Translations under genes and position numbers: made by a program
Part shown: piece after piece, positions 50,392 to 61,542 of the stretch
Layout: every line of letters starts with the position of its first letter
Numbering within the stretch: position 1 is the stretch's first letter
Notes under the pieces: generated by a model
Databases searched by the model: none
Seen by the model: only the letters and a program-made list of their open reading frames with translations
What the model was told of the DNA's origin: nothing
Assembly: GCA_026874595.1 (NCBI GenBank)
Contig: CM049306.1
Coordinates: 109,017,142-109,081,141, forward strand
DNA: 64,000 nucleotides
Direction: 5' to 3'
Origin: Sipunculus nudus
Taxonomy: Eukaryota > Annelida > Sipuncula > Golfingiida > Sipunculidae

Positions 50392-53300
50392 TCACTTCCT
50401 TACCTGTAATGTCCCCCTGCTCCTATCATAGTCACCTCCTTATCTGCAATGTCCACCTGTCCTATCGTAGTCACCTTCTTATGTGTAATGAACCCCTGCT
50501 CCTATCATAGTCACCTCCTTAATTATCTGTAATGTCCCCCTGCTCCTATCATAGTCACCTCCTTATCTGTAATGTCCCCCTCCTCCCATCATAGTCACCT
50601 CCTTATCTGTAATGTCCCCCTGCTCCTAACATAGTCACCTCCTTATCTGCAATGTCCACCTGTCCTATCGTAGTCACCTCCTTATTTGTAATGTACCCCT
50701 GCTCCTATCAAAATCACCTCCTTATCTGTAATGTCCCCCTACTCCTATCATAGTCACCTCCTTATCTGCAATGTCCACCTGTCCTATCGTAGTCACCTCC
50801 TTATCTGTAATGTCCCCCTGCTCCTAACATAGTCACCTCCTTATCTGCAATGTCCACCTGTCCTATCGTAGTCACCTCCTTATTTGTAATGTACCCCTGC
50901 TCCTATCAAAGTCACCTCCTTATCTGTAATGTCCCCCTGTCCTATCGTAGTCACCTTCTTATGTGTAATGAACCCCTGCTCCTATCATAGTCACCTCCTT
51001 ATCTGTAATGTCCCCCTCCTCCCATCATAGTCATCTCCTTATCTGTAATGTCCCCCTGCTCCTATCATAGTCACCTCATTATCTGTAATGTCCCCCTCCT
51101 CCCATCATAGTCATCTCCTTATCTGTAATGTCCCCCTGCTCCTATCATAGTCACCTCCTTATCTGCAATGTCCACCTGTCTTATCGTAGTCACCTCCTTA
51201 TTTGTAATGTACCCCTGCTCCTATCAAAGTCACCTCCTTATGTGTAATGTCCCCCTGCTCCTATCATAGTCACCTCCTTATCTGTAATGTCCCCCTGCTC
51301 CTATCATAGTCACCTCCTCTTCTGTAATGTATCCCTGCTCCTATCATAGTCACCTCCTTATCTGTAATGTCCCCCTGCTCCTATCATAGTCACCTCCTTA
51401 TTTGTAATGTACCCCTGCTCCTATCAAAGTCACCTCCTTATCTGTAATGTCCCCCTGTCCTATCGTAGTCACCTTCTTATGTGTAATGAACCCCTGCTCC
51501 TATCATAGTCACCTCCTTATCTGTAATGTCCCCCTGCTCCTATCATAGTCACCTCCTCTTCTGTAATGTATCCCTGCTCCTATCATAGTCACCTCCTTAT
51601 GTGTAATGTCCCCCTGCTCCTATCAAAGTCACCTCCTTATCTGTAATGTCCCCCTGTCCTATCGTAGTCACCTTCTTATGTGTAATGAACCCCTGCTCCT
51701 ATCATAGTCACCTCCTTATCTGTAATGTCCCCCTGCTCCTATCATAGTCACCTCCTCTTCTGTAATGTATCCCTGCTCCTATCATAGTCACCTCCTTATG
51801 TGTAATGTCCCCCTGCTCCTATCATAGTCACCTCCTTATCTGTAATGTCCCCCTGCTCCTATCATAGTCACCTCCTCTTCTGTAATGTATCCCTGCTCCT
51901 ATCATAGTCACCTCCTTATGTGTAATGTCCCCCTGCTCCTATCAAAGTCACCTCCTTATCTGTAATGTCCCCCTGTCCTATCATAGTCACCTCCTCTTCT
52001 GTAATGTATCCCTGCTCCTATCATAGTCACCTCCTTATGTGTAATGTCCCCCTGCTCCTATCATAGTCACCTCCTTATCTGTAATGTCCCCCTGCTCCTA
52101 TCATAGTCACCTCCTCTTCTGTAATGTATCCCTGCTCCTATCATAGTCACCTCCTTATGTGTAATGTCCCCCTGCTCCTATCAAAGTCACCTCCTTATCT
52201 GTAATGTCCCCCTGTCCTATCGTAGTCACCTTCTTATGTGTAATGAACCCCTGCTCCTATCATAGTCACCTCCTTATCTGTAATGTCCCCCTGCTCCTAT
52301 CATAGTCACCTCCTTATGTGTAATGTCCCCCTGCTCCTATCATAGTCACCTCCTTATCTGTAATGTCCCCCTGCTCCTATCATAGTCACCTCCTCTTCTG
52401 TAATGTATCCCTGCTCCTATCATAGTCACCTCCTTATGTGTAATGTCCCCCTGCTCCTATCATAGTCACCTCCTTATCTGTAATGTCCCCCTGCTCCTAT
52501 CATAGTCACCTCCTCTTCTGTAATGTATCCCTGCTCCTATCATAGTCACCTCCTTATGTGTAATGTCCCCCTGCTCCTATCAAAGTCACCTCCTTATCTG
52601 TAATGTCCCCCTGTCCTATCGTAGTCACCTTCTTATGTGTAATGAACCCCTGCTCCTATCATAGTCACCTCCTTATCTGTAATGTCCCCCTGCTCCTATC
52701 ATAGTCACCTCCTTATGTGTAATGTCCCCCTGCTCCTATCATAGTCACCTCCTTATCTGTAATGTCCCCCTGCTCCTATCATAGTCACCTCCTCTTCTGT
52801 AATGTATCCCTGCTCCTATCATAGTCACCTCCTTATGTGTAATGTCCCCCTGCTCCTATCATAGTCACCTCCTTATCTGTAATGTCCCCCTGCTCCTATC
52901 ATAGTCACCTCCTCTTCTGTAATGTATCCCTGCTCCTATCATAGTCACCTCCTTATGTGTAATGTCCCCCTGCTCCTATCAAAGTCACCTCCTTATCTGT
53001 AATGTCCCCCTGTCCTATCGTAGTCACCTTCTTATGTGTAATGAACCCCTGCTCCTATCATAGTCACCTCCTTATCTGTAATGTCCCCCTGCTCCTATCA
53101 TAGTCACCTCCTCTTCTGTAATGTATCCCTGCTCCTATCATAGTCACCTCCTTATGTGTAATGTCCCCCTGCTCCTATCATAGTCACCTCCTTATCTGTA
53201 ATGTCCCCCTGCTCCTATCATAGTCACCTCCTCTTCTGTAATGTATCCCTGCTCCTATCATAGTCACCTCCTTATGTGTAATGTCCCCCTGCTCCTATCA

Positions 53301-54064
53301 AAGTCACCTCCTTATCTGTAATGTCCCCCTGCTCCTATCATAGTCACCTCCTCTTCTGTAATGTATCCCTGCTCCTATCATAGTCACCTCCTTATCTGTA
53401 ATGTCCCCCTGCTCCTATCATAGTCACCTCCTTATTTGTAATGTACCCCTGCTCCTATCAAAGTCACCTCCTTATCTGTAATGTCCCCCTGTCCTATCGT
53501 AGTCACCTTCTTATGTGTAATGAACCCCTGCTCCTATCATAGTCACCTCCTTATCTGTAATGTCCCCCTCCTCCTATCATCATAGGTACCTCCTTATCTG
53601 TAATGTCCCCCTCCTCCTATGATAGTCACCTCCTTATCTGTAATGTCCCCCTCCTCCTATCATAGTCACCTCCTTATCTCTAATGTCCCCTGCTCATATC
53701 AAAGTCACCTCCTTATCTGTAATGTCCCCCTGCTCCTATCATAGTCACCTCCTTATCTGTAATGTCCCCCTGCTCCTATCATAGTCACCTCCTTATCTGT
53801 AATGTCCCCCTGTTCCTATCATAGTCACCTCCTTATCTGTAATGTCCCCCTGCTCCTATCATAGTCACCTCCTTATCTGTAATGTCCCCCTACTCCTATC
53901 ATAGTCACCTCCTTACCTGTAATGTCCCCTGCTCATATCAAAGTCACCTCCTTATCTGTAATGTCCCCCTGCTCCTATCATAGTCACCTCCTTATCTTTA
54001 ATGTCCCCCTAATCCTATCATAGACACCTTCTTACCTGTAATGTCCCACTCTCCTATCATAGTC
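50392..54064. repeat. 40-bp minisatellite, about 90 copies, with about 399-bp higher-order units
   Basis: Unit CTCCTTATCTGTAATGTCCC then CCTGCTCCTATCATAGTCAC. Variants (TCTTCTGTAATGTATCCC, TTCTTATGTGTAATGAACCC, GTCCTATCGTAG) recur in a fixed order; TGTCCTATCG is at 52213, 52612 and 53011, giving a repeat period of 399 bp, i.e. ten monomers with one short by a base. The plus strand is pyrimidine-rich, with few G. No long frame because 40 is not a multiple of 3. Confidence 0.97.
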
Positions 54065-54242
54065 ACATGGACAACATGTAAAATTAAATGTACATTTCTG
54101 AGACATTTTTAAAATCTGACCTCTAATAACAAGATATCTAGTGCAGCCACTCACACACATGCTTCACACATTTAAACAATACAAAGCAAAAGTTAGTCCA
54201 ATTCAGATCAACTGCTTCAAAAATCCCTAATTTGTCTCAATC
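54065..54242. other. unique spacer between two large arrays
   Basis: 178 bp of AT-rich sequence separating the 40-bp and 33-bp arrays. Confidence 0.7.
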
Positions 54243-56455
54243 AATAAGTCCTACCAGGAGTCCAATGTCTTAACAACTTCATCCTACCATGAGTCTGATG
54301 TCTTAACCACTTAGTCCTACCATGGGTCTGTCTTAACATCTCAGTCCTACCATGAGTCTGATGTCTTAACCACTCAGTCCTACCATGAGTCTGATGTCTT
54401 AACCACTCAGTCCTACCATGAGTCTGATGTCTTAACCACTCAGTCCTACCATGAGTCTGATGTCTTAACCACTCTGTCCTACCATGAGTCTGATGTCTTA
54501 ACCACTCAGTGCTACCATGAGTCTGGTGTCTTAACCACTCAGTCCTACCATGAGTCTGATGTCTTAACCACTCAGTCCTACCATGAGTCTGATGTCTTAA
54601 CCACTTCATCCTACCATGAGTCTGATGTCTTAACCACTCAGTCCTACCATGAGTCTGATGTCTTAACCACTCAGTCCTACCATGAGTCTGATGTCTTAAC
54701 CACTGAGTCATACCATGAGTCTGATGTCTTAACCACTCAGTCCTACCATGAGTCAGATGTCTTAACCACTCAGTCCTACCATGAGTCTGATGTCTTAACC
54801 ACTCAGTCCTACTATGAGTCTAGTGTCTTAACCACTCAGTCCTACCATGAGTCTGATGTCTTAACCATTTAGTACTACCATGAGTCTGATGTCTTAACCA
54901 CTGAGTCATACCATGAGTCTGATGTCTTAACCACTGAGTCATACCATGAGTCTTATGTCTTAACCACTGAGTCATACACGAGTCTGATGTCTTTACCACT
55001 GAGTCATACCATGAGTTGAATGTTTTAACCACTCAGTCCTACCACGAGTCTGATGTCTTAACCACTGAGTCATACAATGAGTCAGATGTCTTAACCACTT
55101 AGTCCTACTATGAGTCTGATGTCTTAACCACTCAGTCCTACTATGAGTCTGGTGTCTTAACCACTCAGTCCTACCATGAGTCTGATGTCTTAACCATTTA
55201 GTCCTACCGTGAGTCTGATGTCTTAACCACTGAGTCATACCATGAGTCTGATGTCTTAACCACTGAGTCATACCATGAGTCTTATGTCTTAACTACTGAG
55301 TCATACACGAGTCTGATTTCTTTACCACTGAGTCATACCATGAGTTTAATGTTTTAGCCACTGATTCCTACCACGAGTCTGATGTCTTAACCACTGAGTC
55401 ATACAATGAGTCTGATGTCTTAACCACTTAGTCCTACTATGAGTCTTATATGTCTTAACCACTCAGTCCTACTATGAGTCTGGTGTCTTAACCACTCAGT
55501 CCTACCATGAGTCTGATGTCTTAACCATTTAGTCCTACCATGAGTCTGATGTCTTAACCACTGAGTCATACCATGAGTTTGATGTCTTAACCACTGAGTC
55601 ATACTATGAGTCTTATGTCTTAACCACTGAGTCATACACGAGTCTGATGTCTTTACCACTGAGTCATACCATGAGTTGAATGTTTTAGCCACTGATTCCT
55701 ACCACGAGTCTGAAGTCTTAACCACTTAGTCCTACTATGAGTCTGATGTCTTAACCACTCAGTCCTACTATGAGTCTGGTATCTTAACCACTCAGTCCTA
55801 CCATGAGTCTGATGTCTTAACCACTGAGTCATACCATGAGTCTGATGTCTTAACCACTGAGTCATACCATGAGTCTTATGTCTTGACTACTGAGTCATAC
55901 ACGAGTCTGATGTCTTTACCACTGAGTCATACCAAGAGTTGAATGTTTTAGCCACTGATTCCTACCATGAGTCTTATGTCTTAACCACTGATTCCTACCA
56001 CGAGTCTGAAATCTTAACCACTGAGTCATACAATGAGTCTGATGTCTTAACCACTTAGTCCTACTATGAGTCTGTCTTAACCACTCAGTCCTACTATGAG
56101 TCTGGTGTCTTAACCACTGTCCTACCATGAGTCTGATGTCTTAACCACTGAGTCATACCATGAGTCTGATGTCTTAACCACTGAGTCATACCATGAGTCT
56201 GATGTCTTAACTACTGAGTCATACACGAGTCTGATGTCTTTACCACTGAGTCATACCAAGAGTGGAATGTTTTAACCACTCAGTCCTACCACGAGTCTGA
56301 TGTCTTAACCACTGAGTCATACAATGAGTCTGATGTCTTAACCACTGAGTCATACACGAGTCTGATGTCTTAACTACTGAGTCATACACGAGTCTGATGT
56401 CTTTACCACTGAGTCATACCAAGAGTGGAATGTTTTAGCCACTAATTCCTGCCAT
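54243..56455. repeat. 33-bp minisatellite, about 67 copies, with 330-bp higher-order units
   Basis: Unit CATGAGTCTGATGTCTTAAC then CACTCAGTCCTAC. Marker variants such as TCATACACGAGTCTGA appear at 54971, 55300 and 55631 (about 330 bp, ten monomers), and then at uneven spacing. On the minus strand the 11-codon unit (WLRHQTHGRTE) keeps frames of up to 156 codons open (54241-54711), a consequence of the period. Confidence 0.97.
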
Positions 56456-57354
56456 AAGTCGAATGCCCCAATCACTCAGCCTTATCATCCATTTCAACAT
56501 TCTTTGTAGTGTATAAAAATGTTTGGTTAATATGACTGGCACAAAAAGCATGATATGGTTAATAAATGACCTGTATTAATGAGCCACAAATTAATATCAC
56601 CAAACATAACCATTTTAAATTATGATTAATCAAAATCACATCAGTAAAATTTGCCTCCCCTATCCAAAACTGAACAAAATCAGATACTAATACAATAACA
56701 ATGAATGGCATCACCATTGTTCAAAATCAGATGCAACACAAAACAAGTAGTGTAACTCTTCTCTGACAATGTGCAACTGGGAAAAACAATGGACCCTTTG
56801 ACTCCACTATCAATTAATCAGTGATAAACATATGAATAATGTTGTATTTTCACATATATCACAGAAAGTTACATCATGTTCCAATAACCAGGGCAAAACA
56901 TCAGTATGTGTCACAGTAGCCCTGAAATAAGACAATATCCCTAGACTGAAAATATAAATGGTTTCCCATAAGTGTGTTGTTTAATTGGGATTACTGTGTG
57001 AACCTTTTAAATGATATTAACCTTTACCATTCAACTACACAAGTCACAGTCATCAGTCTCTCTCATTCACTGAATAATATCTCAGTGAAGCATAAATGCT
57101 CTTTCAATGATTAATATAAGATATCTACATATTCTACACTGGCTGATCTATGATCGTGCTACATCAGAATGACAGATACATCCCAGCCTGTCAGGAGGTT
57201 ATTTAATGACACCAGCCATTAAGCTGTGATTCAGGTAGCTGAAGTTAACAGATAAGATCTTAGGAGGACACAGATAGCTGATGTCAACAGATAAGATTAT
57301 AAGATGACTAGGATAGCTGATCATGTCAACAGATAAGATCTTAAGACGACTCAC
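56456..57354. other. intron sequence just downstream of the start exon
   Basis: Near 57230-57330 three copies of GATAGCTGA.GTCAACAGAT-like sequence followed by AAGAT(C/T)(T/A)TA lie in tandem at about 50-bp spacing, close to the donor of exon 57355-57526. Nothing else recognised. Confidence 0.55.
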
Positions 57355-57526
57355 CTAGACTTTTGGTCCTTCTCCAGAACCATGATTGACTCTTGGTCCC
57401 CTTCAAGGACAGACTTCTCTTTTTTCCCTTTTGGCCGAGTGCCAGTTTCTTAATGCCATTGACAGGCAGGGAGGAGATGCCCTCCATGTCTGTTTGGGTC
57501 AGGCGGCAGACCTTGTTATTAGCCAT
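57355..57526 (-). CDS. probable first coding exon of the minus-strand gene
   Basis: ATG at 57526 (G at +4, but T at -3) with an in-frame TGA immediately before it, so this is the earliest possible start in the exon unless an acceptor lies downstream (an AG after ATAACA would drop the first five codons). It gives 57 codons plus 1 nt, ending AGT CTA G|GTGAGT, a consensus donor. The peptide begins MANNKVCRLTQTDMEGISSL and has two basic, serine-rich segments, GKKRSLSLKG and FWRRTKSL, which look like basophilic kinase sites. No signal peptide or membrane segment. Codons have C/G-rich third positions, unlike the AT-rich surroundings. The phase matches exon 3397-3524, giving a Gly at the junction. 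Product not recognised; the R-R-T-x-S-L segment slightly recalls N-terminal tails of NAD kinases, which is not enough to name it. Confidence 0.68.
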
Positions 57527-57900
57527 TCAGGAGAATAGAAAATGTACCATACAGCAGCGGCCTGAAGGATGTACACAGGGATCAAGCCAGCAGCACCAAC
57601 CCCAACATCATGCTATGATTCCACGCAGCATTCCTCTCACAGGTCTATGGACCTTCCTGACTGATACTTCCTGTAAGGCCGGTACCAGGAAAGAACGGCT
57701 GGCCTGGTGCTGACTGTGTACGTCAGACTAGAGGAACAGCAGCACAGCTAGCCGGCTGTGCTTTTGATAACTGCTGCGTGGCTTCAGAGGCTGTCAATCC
57801 AGCACTGATGGTACACACCTGCTGTTAACACCCAGCCTGAGGTTAAGATCAATATGGTTATGGTACCAGAGAGACCAGGCTACTAATTCCTTATATCTCT
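57527..57900 (-). promoter_or_regulatory. possible 5'UTR/promoter of the minus-strand gene
   Basis: GC-richer DNA directly upstream of the start exon. On the minus strand TGACGTA (57719-57725) is a CRE-like half-site about 195 nt before the ATG. No clear TATA box. Inferred from position only. Confidence 0.28.
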
Positions 57901-58443
57901 TCTGCCAATGCTGGATTCTCCTGTCTCCTACCTCTGTGGTCTGTAGTCAGGCTCAGCTGCCATATCGCTAAGCTATGCCACAAGACATCTGGTCGCCAGG
58001 CTCTTGCTGCATCAGTGATGTCACCAGACCTCCATTGGCTATGCGAACAGTGCCTTGAAGGGTCTGTACAGGGCCTGATACATATCATTACCAGGTGACC
58101 CTGTGTATATCAAATCATGTCTAATATCCCCATATGCCTCATCATCAACCAGTATTGACCCCCTGTGTATTATTAGAGTGTTAAATTTGTTTTACACATG
58201 ATAATTCACCAGGAGATGACACAGCATCACTGGCACAGCAACTGGAACAGCCCTCACAGAACTGACAGTGCTGTTTACCAATGCTGACAGCCTGATACAG
58301 GTAGGCCTGCCTCCGGACCATCTCATTTCCTCATCACAGAATAAGCATCAACAACTCAGATGGAAACATGATGACAAAGGAGCGTGGTTAAATCTAACAT
58401 CAAAGGAGAGAAAGTTATCAAGGACAAAATAGCTGTTCTATTA
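57901..58443. other. upstream flank, no gene seen
   Basis: The minus-strand frame at 57891-58088 lies in the GC-richer flank and has no recognisable product or splice signals. Confidence 0.45.
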
Positions 58444-58687
58444 GAATATGATTATTGTGTGTTTGGTCATGGTGTTTACTCTGTGCTATAAGAATATGGT
58501 TATTGTGTATTTGGTCATGGTGTTTACTCTGTGCTATAAGAATATGGTTATTGTGTATTTGGTCATGGTGTTTACTCTGTGCTATAAGAATATGGTTATT
58601 GTGTGTTTGGTCATGGTGTTTACTCTGTGCTATAAGAATATAGTTATTGTGTGTTTGGTCATGGTGAGTCTGTGTTGTAGGAATCAG
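58444..58687. repeat. 48-bp tandem repeat, five copies
   Basis: GAATATGGTTATTGTGTATT then TGGTCATGGTGTTTACTCTG, starting at 58444, 58492, 58540, 58588 and 58636; the last copy is degenerate. The 16-codon period keeps a hydrophobic plus-strand frame open (MVIVYLVMVFTLCYKN repeats), which I do not take as a gene. Confidence 0.94.
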
Positions 58688-58926
58688 GGTATTGTCTGTT
58701 TGGTCAGTATTATTTCAAATGATCACAAATAAATATTTTTCAGTTGACAGTAACTTGATATAACTGACATAATTTAATGATTCTATAATGAATTACAATT
58801 GATTTATCTGAACTGAATAAAACATTAAACATGTGAATTGATAACTTAATGCTAGCTGCTGGCTTAAAAAATCTGTATAAAAATTAAAATGCAACTGATA
58901 TATTAGGTATAACACATAACAGAAAA

Positions 58927-61542
58927 AACAAGGGACCTATGGGTCACGACGCTCAGCTGTTATATATGATAAAAAAATATTATTTAGAAATGAGGCACAT
59001 GCTGGTTTTGTGTGGTAATAAATATAAGCTGTATTATGAGTTGTTGTTGTTTAGCTTATGTATGATTTTGATAGTACCTTTGGAGACAGGGAAGAGGATT
59101 TATTTCATTTATTTTATTAACAAATGGAGTACTATTGTCACACAGATTTTGACTTGGCCATATAACTTATAAGCAGAACATATAATATAAGAGTTTAACT
59201 ATTTATTAAAAAAAATACAAATATTGTCCCAAATATAATTTTTTATTAAAAATAATAAGAGAATCATATGATATTTTAAAATGAAATATAACTGATATGA
59301 TTATTAAAATAATATTAAAGAATATATTCATGAATGCATTCATGAATACATTTTGAAAGTATTTGCACGAGTATTCATATATTTTCATTTTTACCTGAAT
59401 TCCCATTCTTTATGCAAGAAATTTTATAATGGAGTACAAAATCATATTCGTATTTAAATACAATTACAAAGTATTTGCACCATGTCTGGAATTTATTCAG
59501 TTTTCACCAAACAATGATGTTGAGAATCCAGAATATACAAAATTCACACATTTAAATAATGATCATAAGTACCTGGTTTTATGGCTTTTATTTATATTAA
59601 AAAATAACTGTAAAAAATTCATTTTGGACTAATTCCACATCAATGTACACACTAGACACAGCAGGAATCTAGATTAATATTATCAACTGCATCTTTGTCT
59701 AATTTCCTTCATATGATCCCTAATGATTAGTAATGAATAATAAGATTTACTTCTTTATCATTAAAATTGAACTGAAAAATGCCATAGGTGACTGCATGGT
59801 GTTATTTGGAATATGTGATATTCTACCCATCGATACAAGATTCTTATATCATCAGTAACTGCAAGTTAATTTCCTGTTATTATAAACTAACAAATTCCTT
59901 TTCTATTTTTCTTTAATTTGTTATTAAAAACCAATAAAAAATTATTAATTTATTGTTTTTTGTTATGTTCTTGGTTAAAACTACTAGATGAGTTGGGTTG
60001 GACACCTGGATCAACTGTGGCTTGCCATAAGCTGCCTGGATTCCATGTATGCCTCGCCTCAAGCGTGCATAATTTGATGAAAGGTCAACAAGGTCAACAT
60101 ACAGGTGACTCAAGAGGGGCTGGAGAGAGCCAAAGTCTGACAGGGTCTCATAAAAAACATTAATAAAAGCTACAATTTTTGGCCAATTTCTTTCAGCTTT
60201 CTAAACTTAAAAGCTGAAATCCTTATGTGTGCATGATATGAAAATTATATCAACAGTGCTCACAGGAAACAAACGTGCCATGGTCAAAGTTGGGCAAAAT
60301 TTAAGTTACTAATTTTACATTTATACTAATAACTTATATAATTTGAAAAATTCATAACTAATTTTGGGTATTCAATTGAATTTTGATTAAATAATGTTAC
60401 ATCCCTGACAAAAAATCTCTAGCTTCAGCAATCCCCTTGTTAAGGGAGTAAATATATTTCTTGATTTTTTACAAAGTGCATTATGTTTGGGCCCATAACT
60501 TAAAACAATTACACAATACTGACATCATTCTGGCATGTGCATAGAGAATGAAAAATATGTATATTGTTTATGATTAAAGTCAGATCAGTGGTTTTGATAT
60601 TAGTCTTGAAGTGTAACAATGGGTTTTTAATGGAAAAATGAAATTTTTCATTAATATCTTGAAGGTATTAAGTCCTAGTGACCAAATTCTTGGCATGGTA
60701 GGGCATTTTGGAGACATCTAACTGTATGCCGAATTTAAGGAACTTAGAGCTGAAGCTGGGGAGCTGAGCTCTTGCAAACTGCATAACACTAGCTTGATGT
60801 AAACAATATGTTACATGGTGCTTGAAAACTTGATTAAAAACTTCAGTTTTTGATCAACTGGTTTCAAATTTTTGGTGTTAACAGTTGAAATGCTAACAAA
60901 AACATGCTGTGAAAATTAAATCCACAGTACTTACAGGAAAAAAACGTGCCATGGTCAAAGTTGGGCAAAATTTAAGGTACCAATTTTTTATTTTTATTAA
61001 TATTTTAAAAAATTTAAAAGATTTTCATCTAATTTTGGGTATACAATTTAATTTTGATTAATTTAAGTTATATTACTGGAAAAAAGGTCCATAGCTTTAA
61101 CATGTTTTGTGTTAAGTGATCAAATATCTTTCCTGATTTTTTACAAAATGCATTATGTTTGGGTCCATAACTTTTTTAAATTATAAAATACAGACATAAT
61201 TTCTTGAATGTACATAGGAACTATATAGAGGAATATTAATGATAAATATGAGGAAAAACAGATGAGTGGTTTTGATATTAGGCAGTCCTGAAGTGTGAAA
61301 ATAGGTTTTTAATAAAAAATTGAGGTTTTTCCTTAATTTCTCAAAGGAACGAAGTCGAAAAGACCCAGTTTTCGGCTTGGTAGGAGATCTTGGGGACATC
61401 TAACATTATGCCGAATTTTGGATTCCTAGGTCTTACGGTTTTAAAACGTGCCACATCTACGGACGGACGGACGCACAGACGGACGGAAGACGGACAATGG
61501 ACCACGACTATAGCTCAGATGACTTATAGTCAGCTGAGCTAA
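58927..61542 (+). mobile_element. full-length GGAC-tailed element, subtype B (copy B3)
   Basis: Left end AACAAGGGACC with GACCTATGGGTC (58934-58945) and arm GCTCAGCTG (58951-58959). Core units marked at 60276 and 60947 (671 bp apart), GGAC-type tract at 61459-61496, intact hairpin AGCTCAG (61512) to CTGAGCT (61540), ending in AA. It is very similar to B1 and shares with it the TTTGATAGTACCTTTGGAGA segment that B2 lacks. It lies upstream of the start exon, so it is outside the long intron. Confidence 0.85.

Noticed and set aside
50392-54064. CRISPR-like array
   Set aside because: Direct repeats are contiguous 40-bp monomers with no unique spacers, and the DNA is eukaryotic.
54241-54711. 156-codon minus-strand frame of WLRHQTHGRTE repeats
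   Set aside because: The 33-bp period keeps the frame open; variants between copies include frame-breaking deletions further along the array.
57393-57713. 106-codon plus-strand frame
   Set aside because: Antisense to the supported minus-strand exon 57355-57526, which has splice signals and start context.
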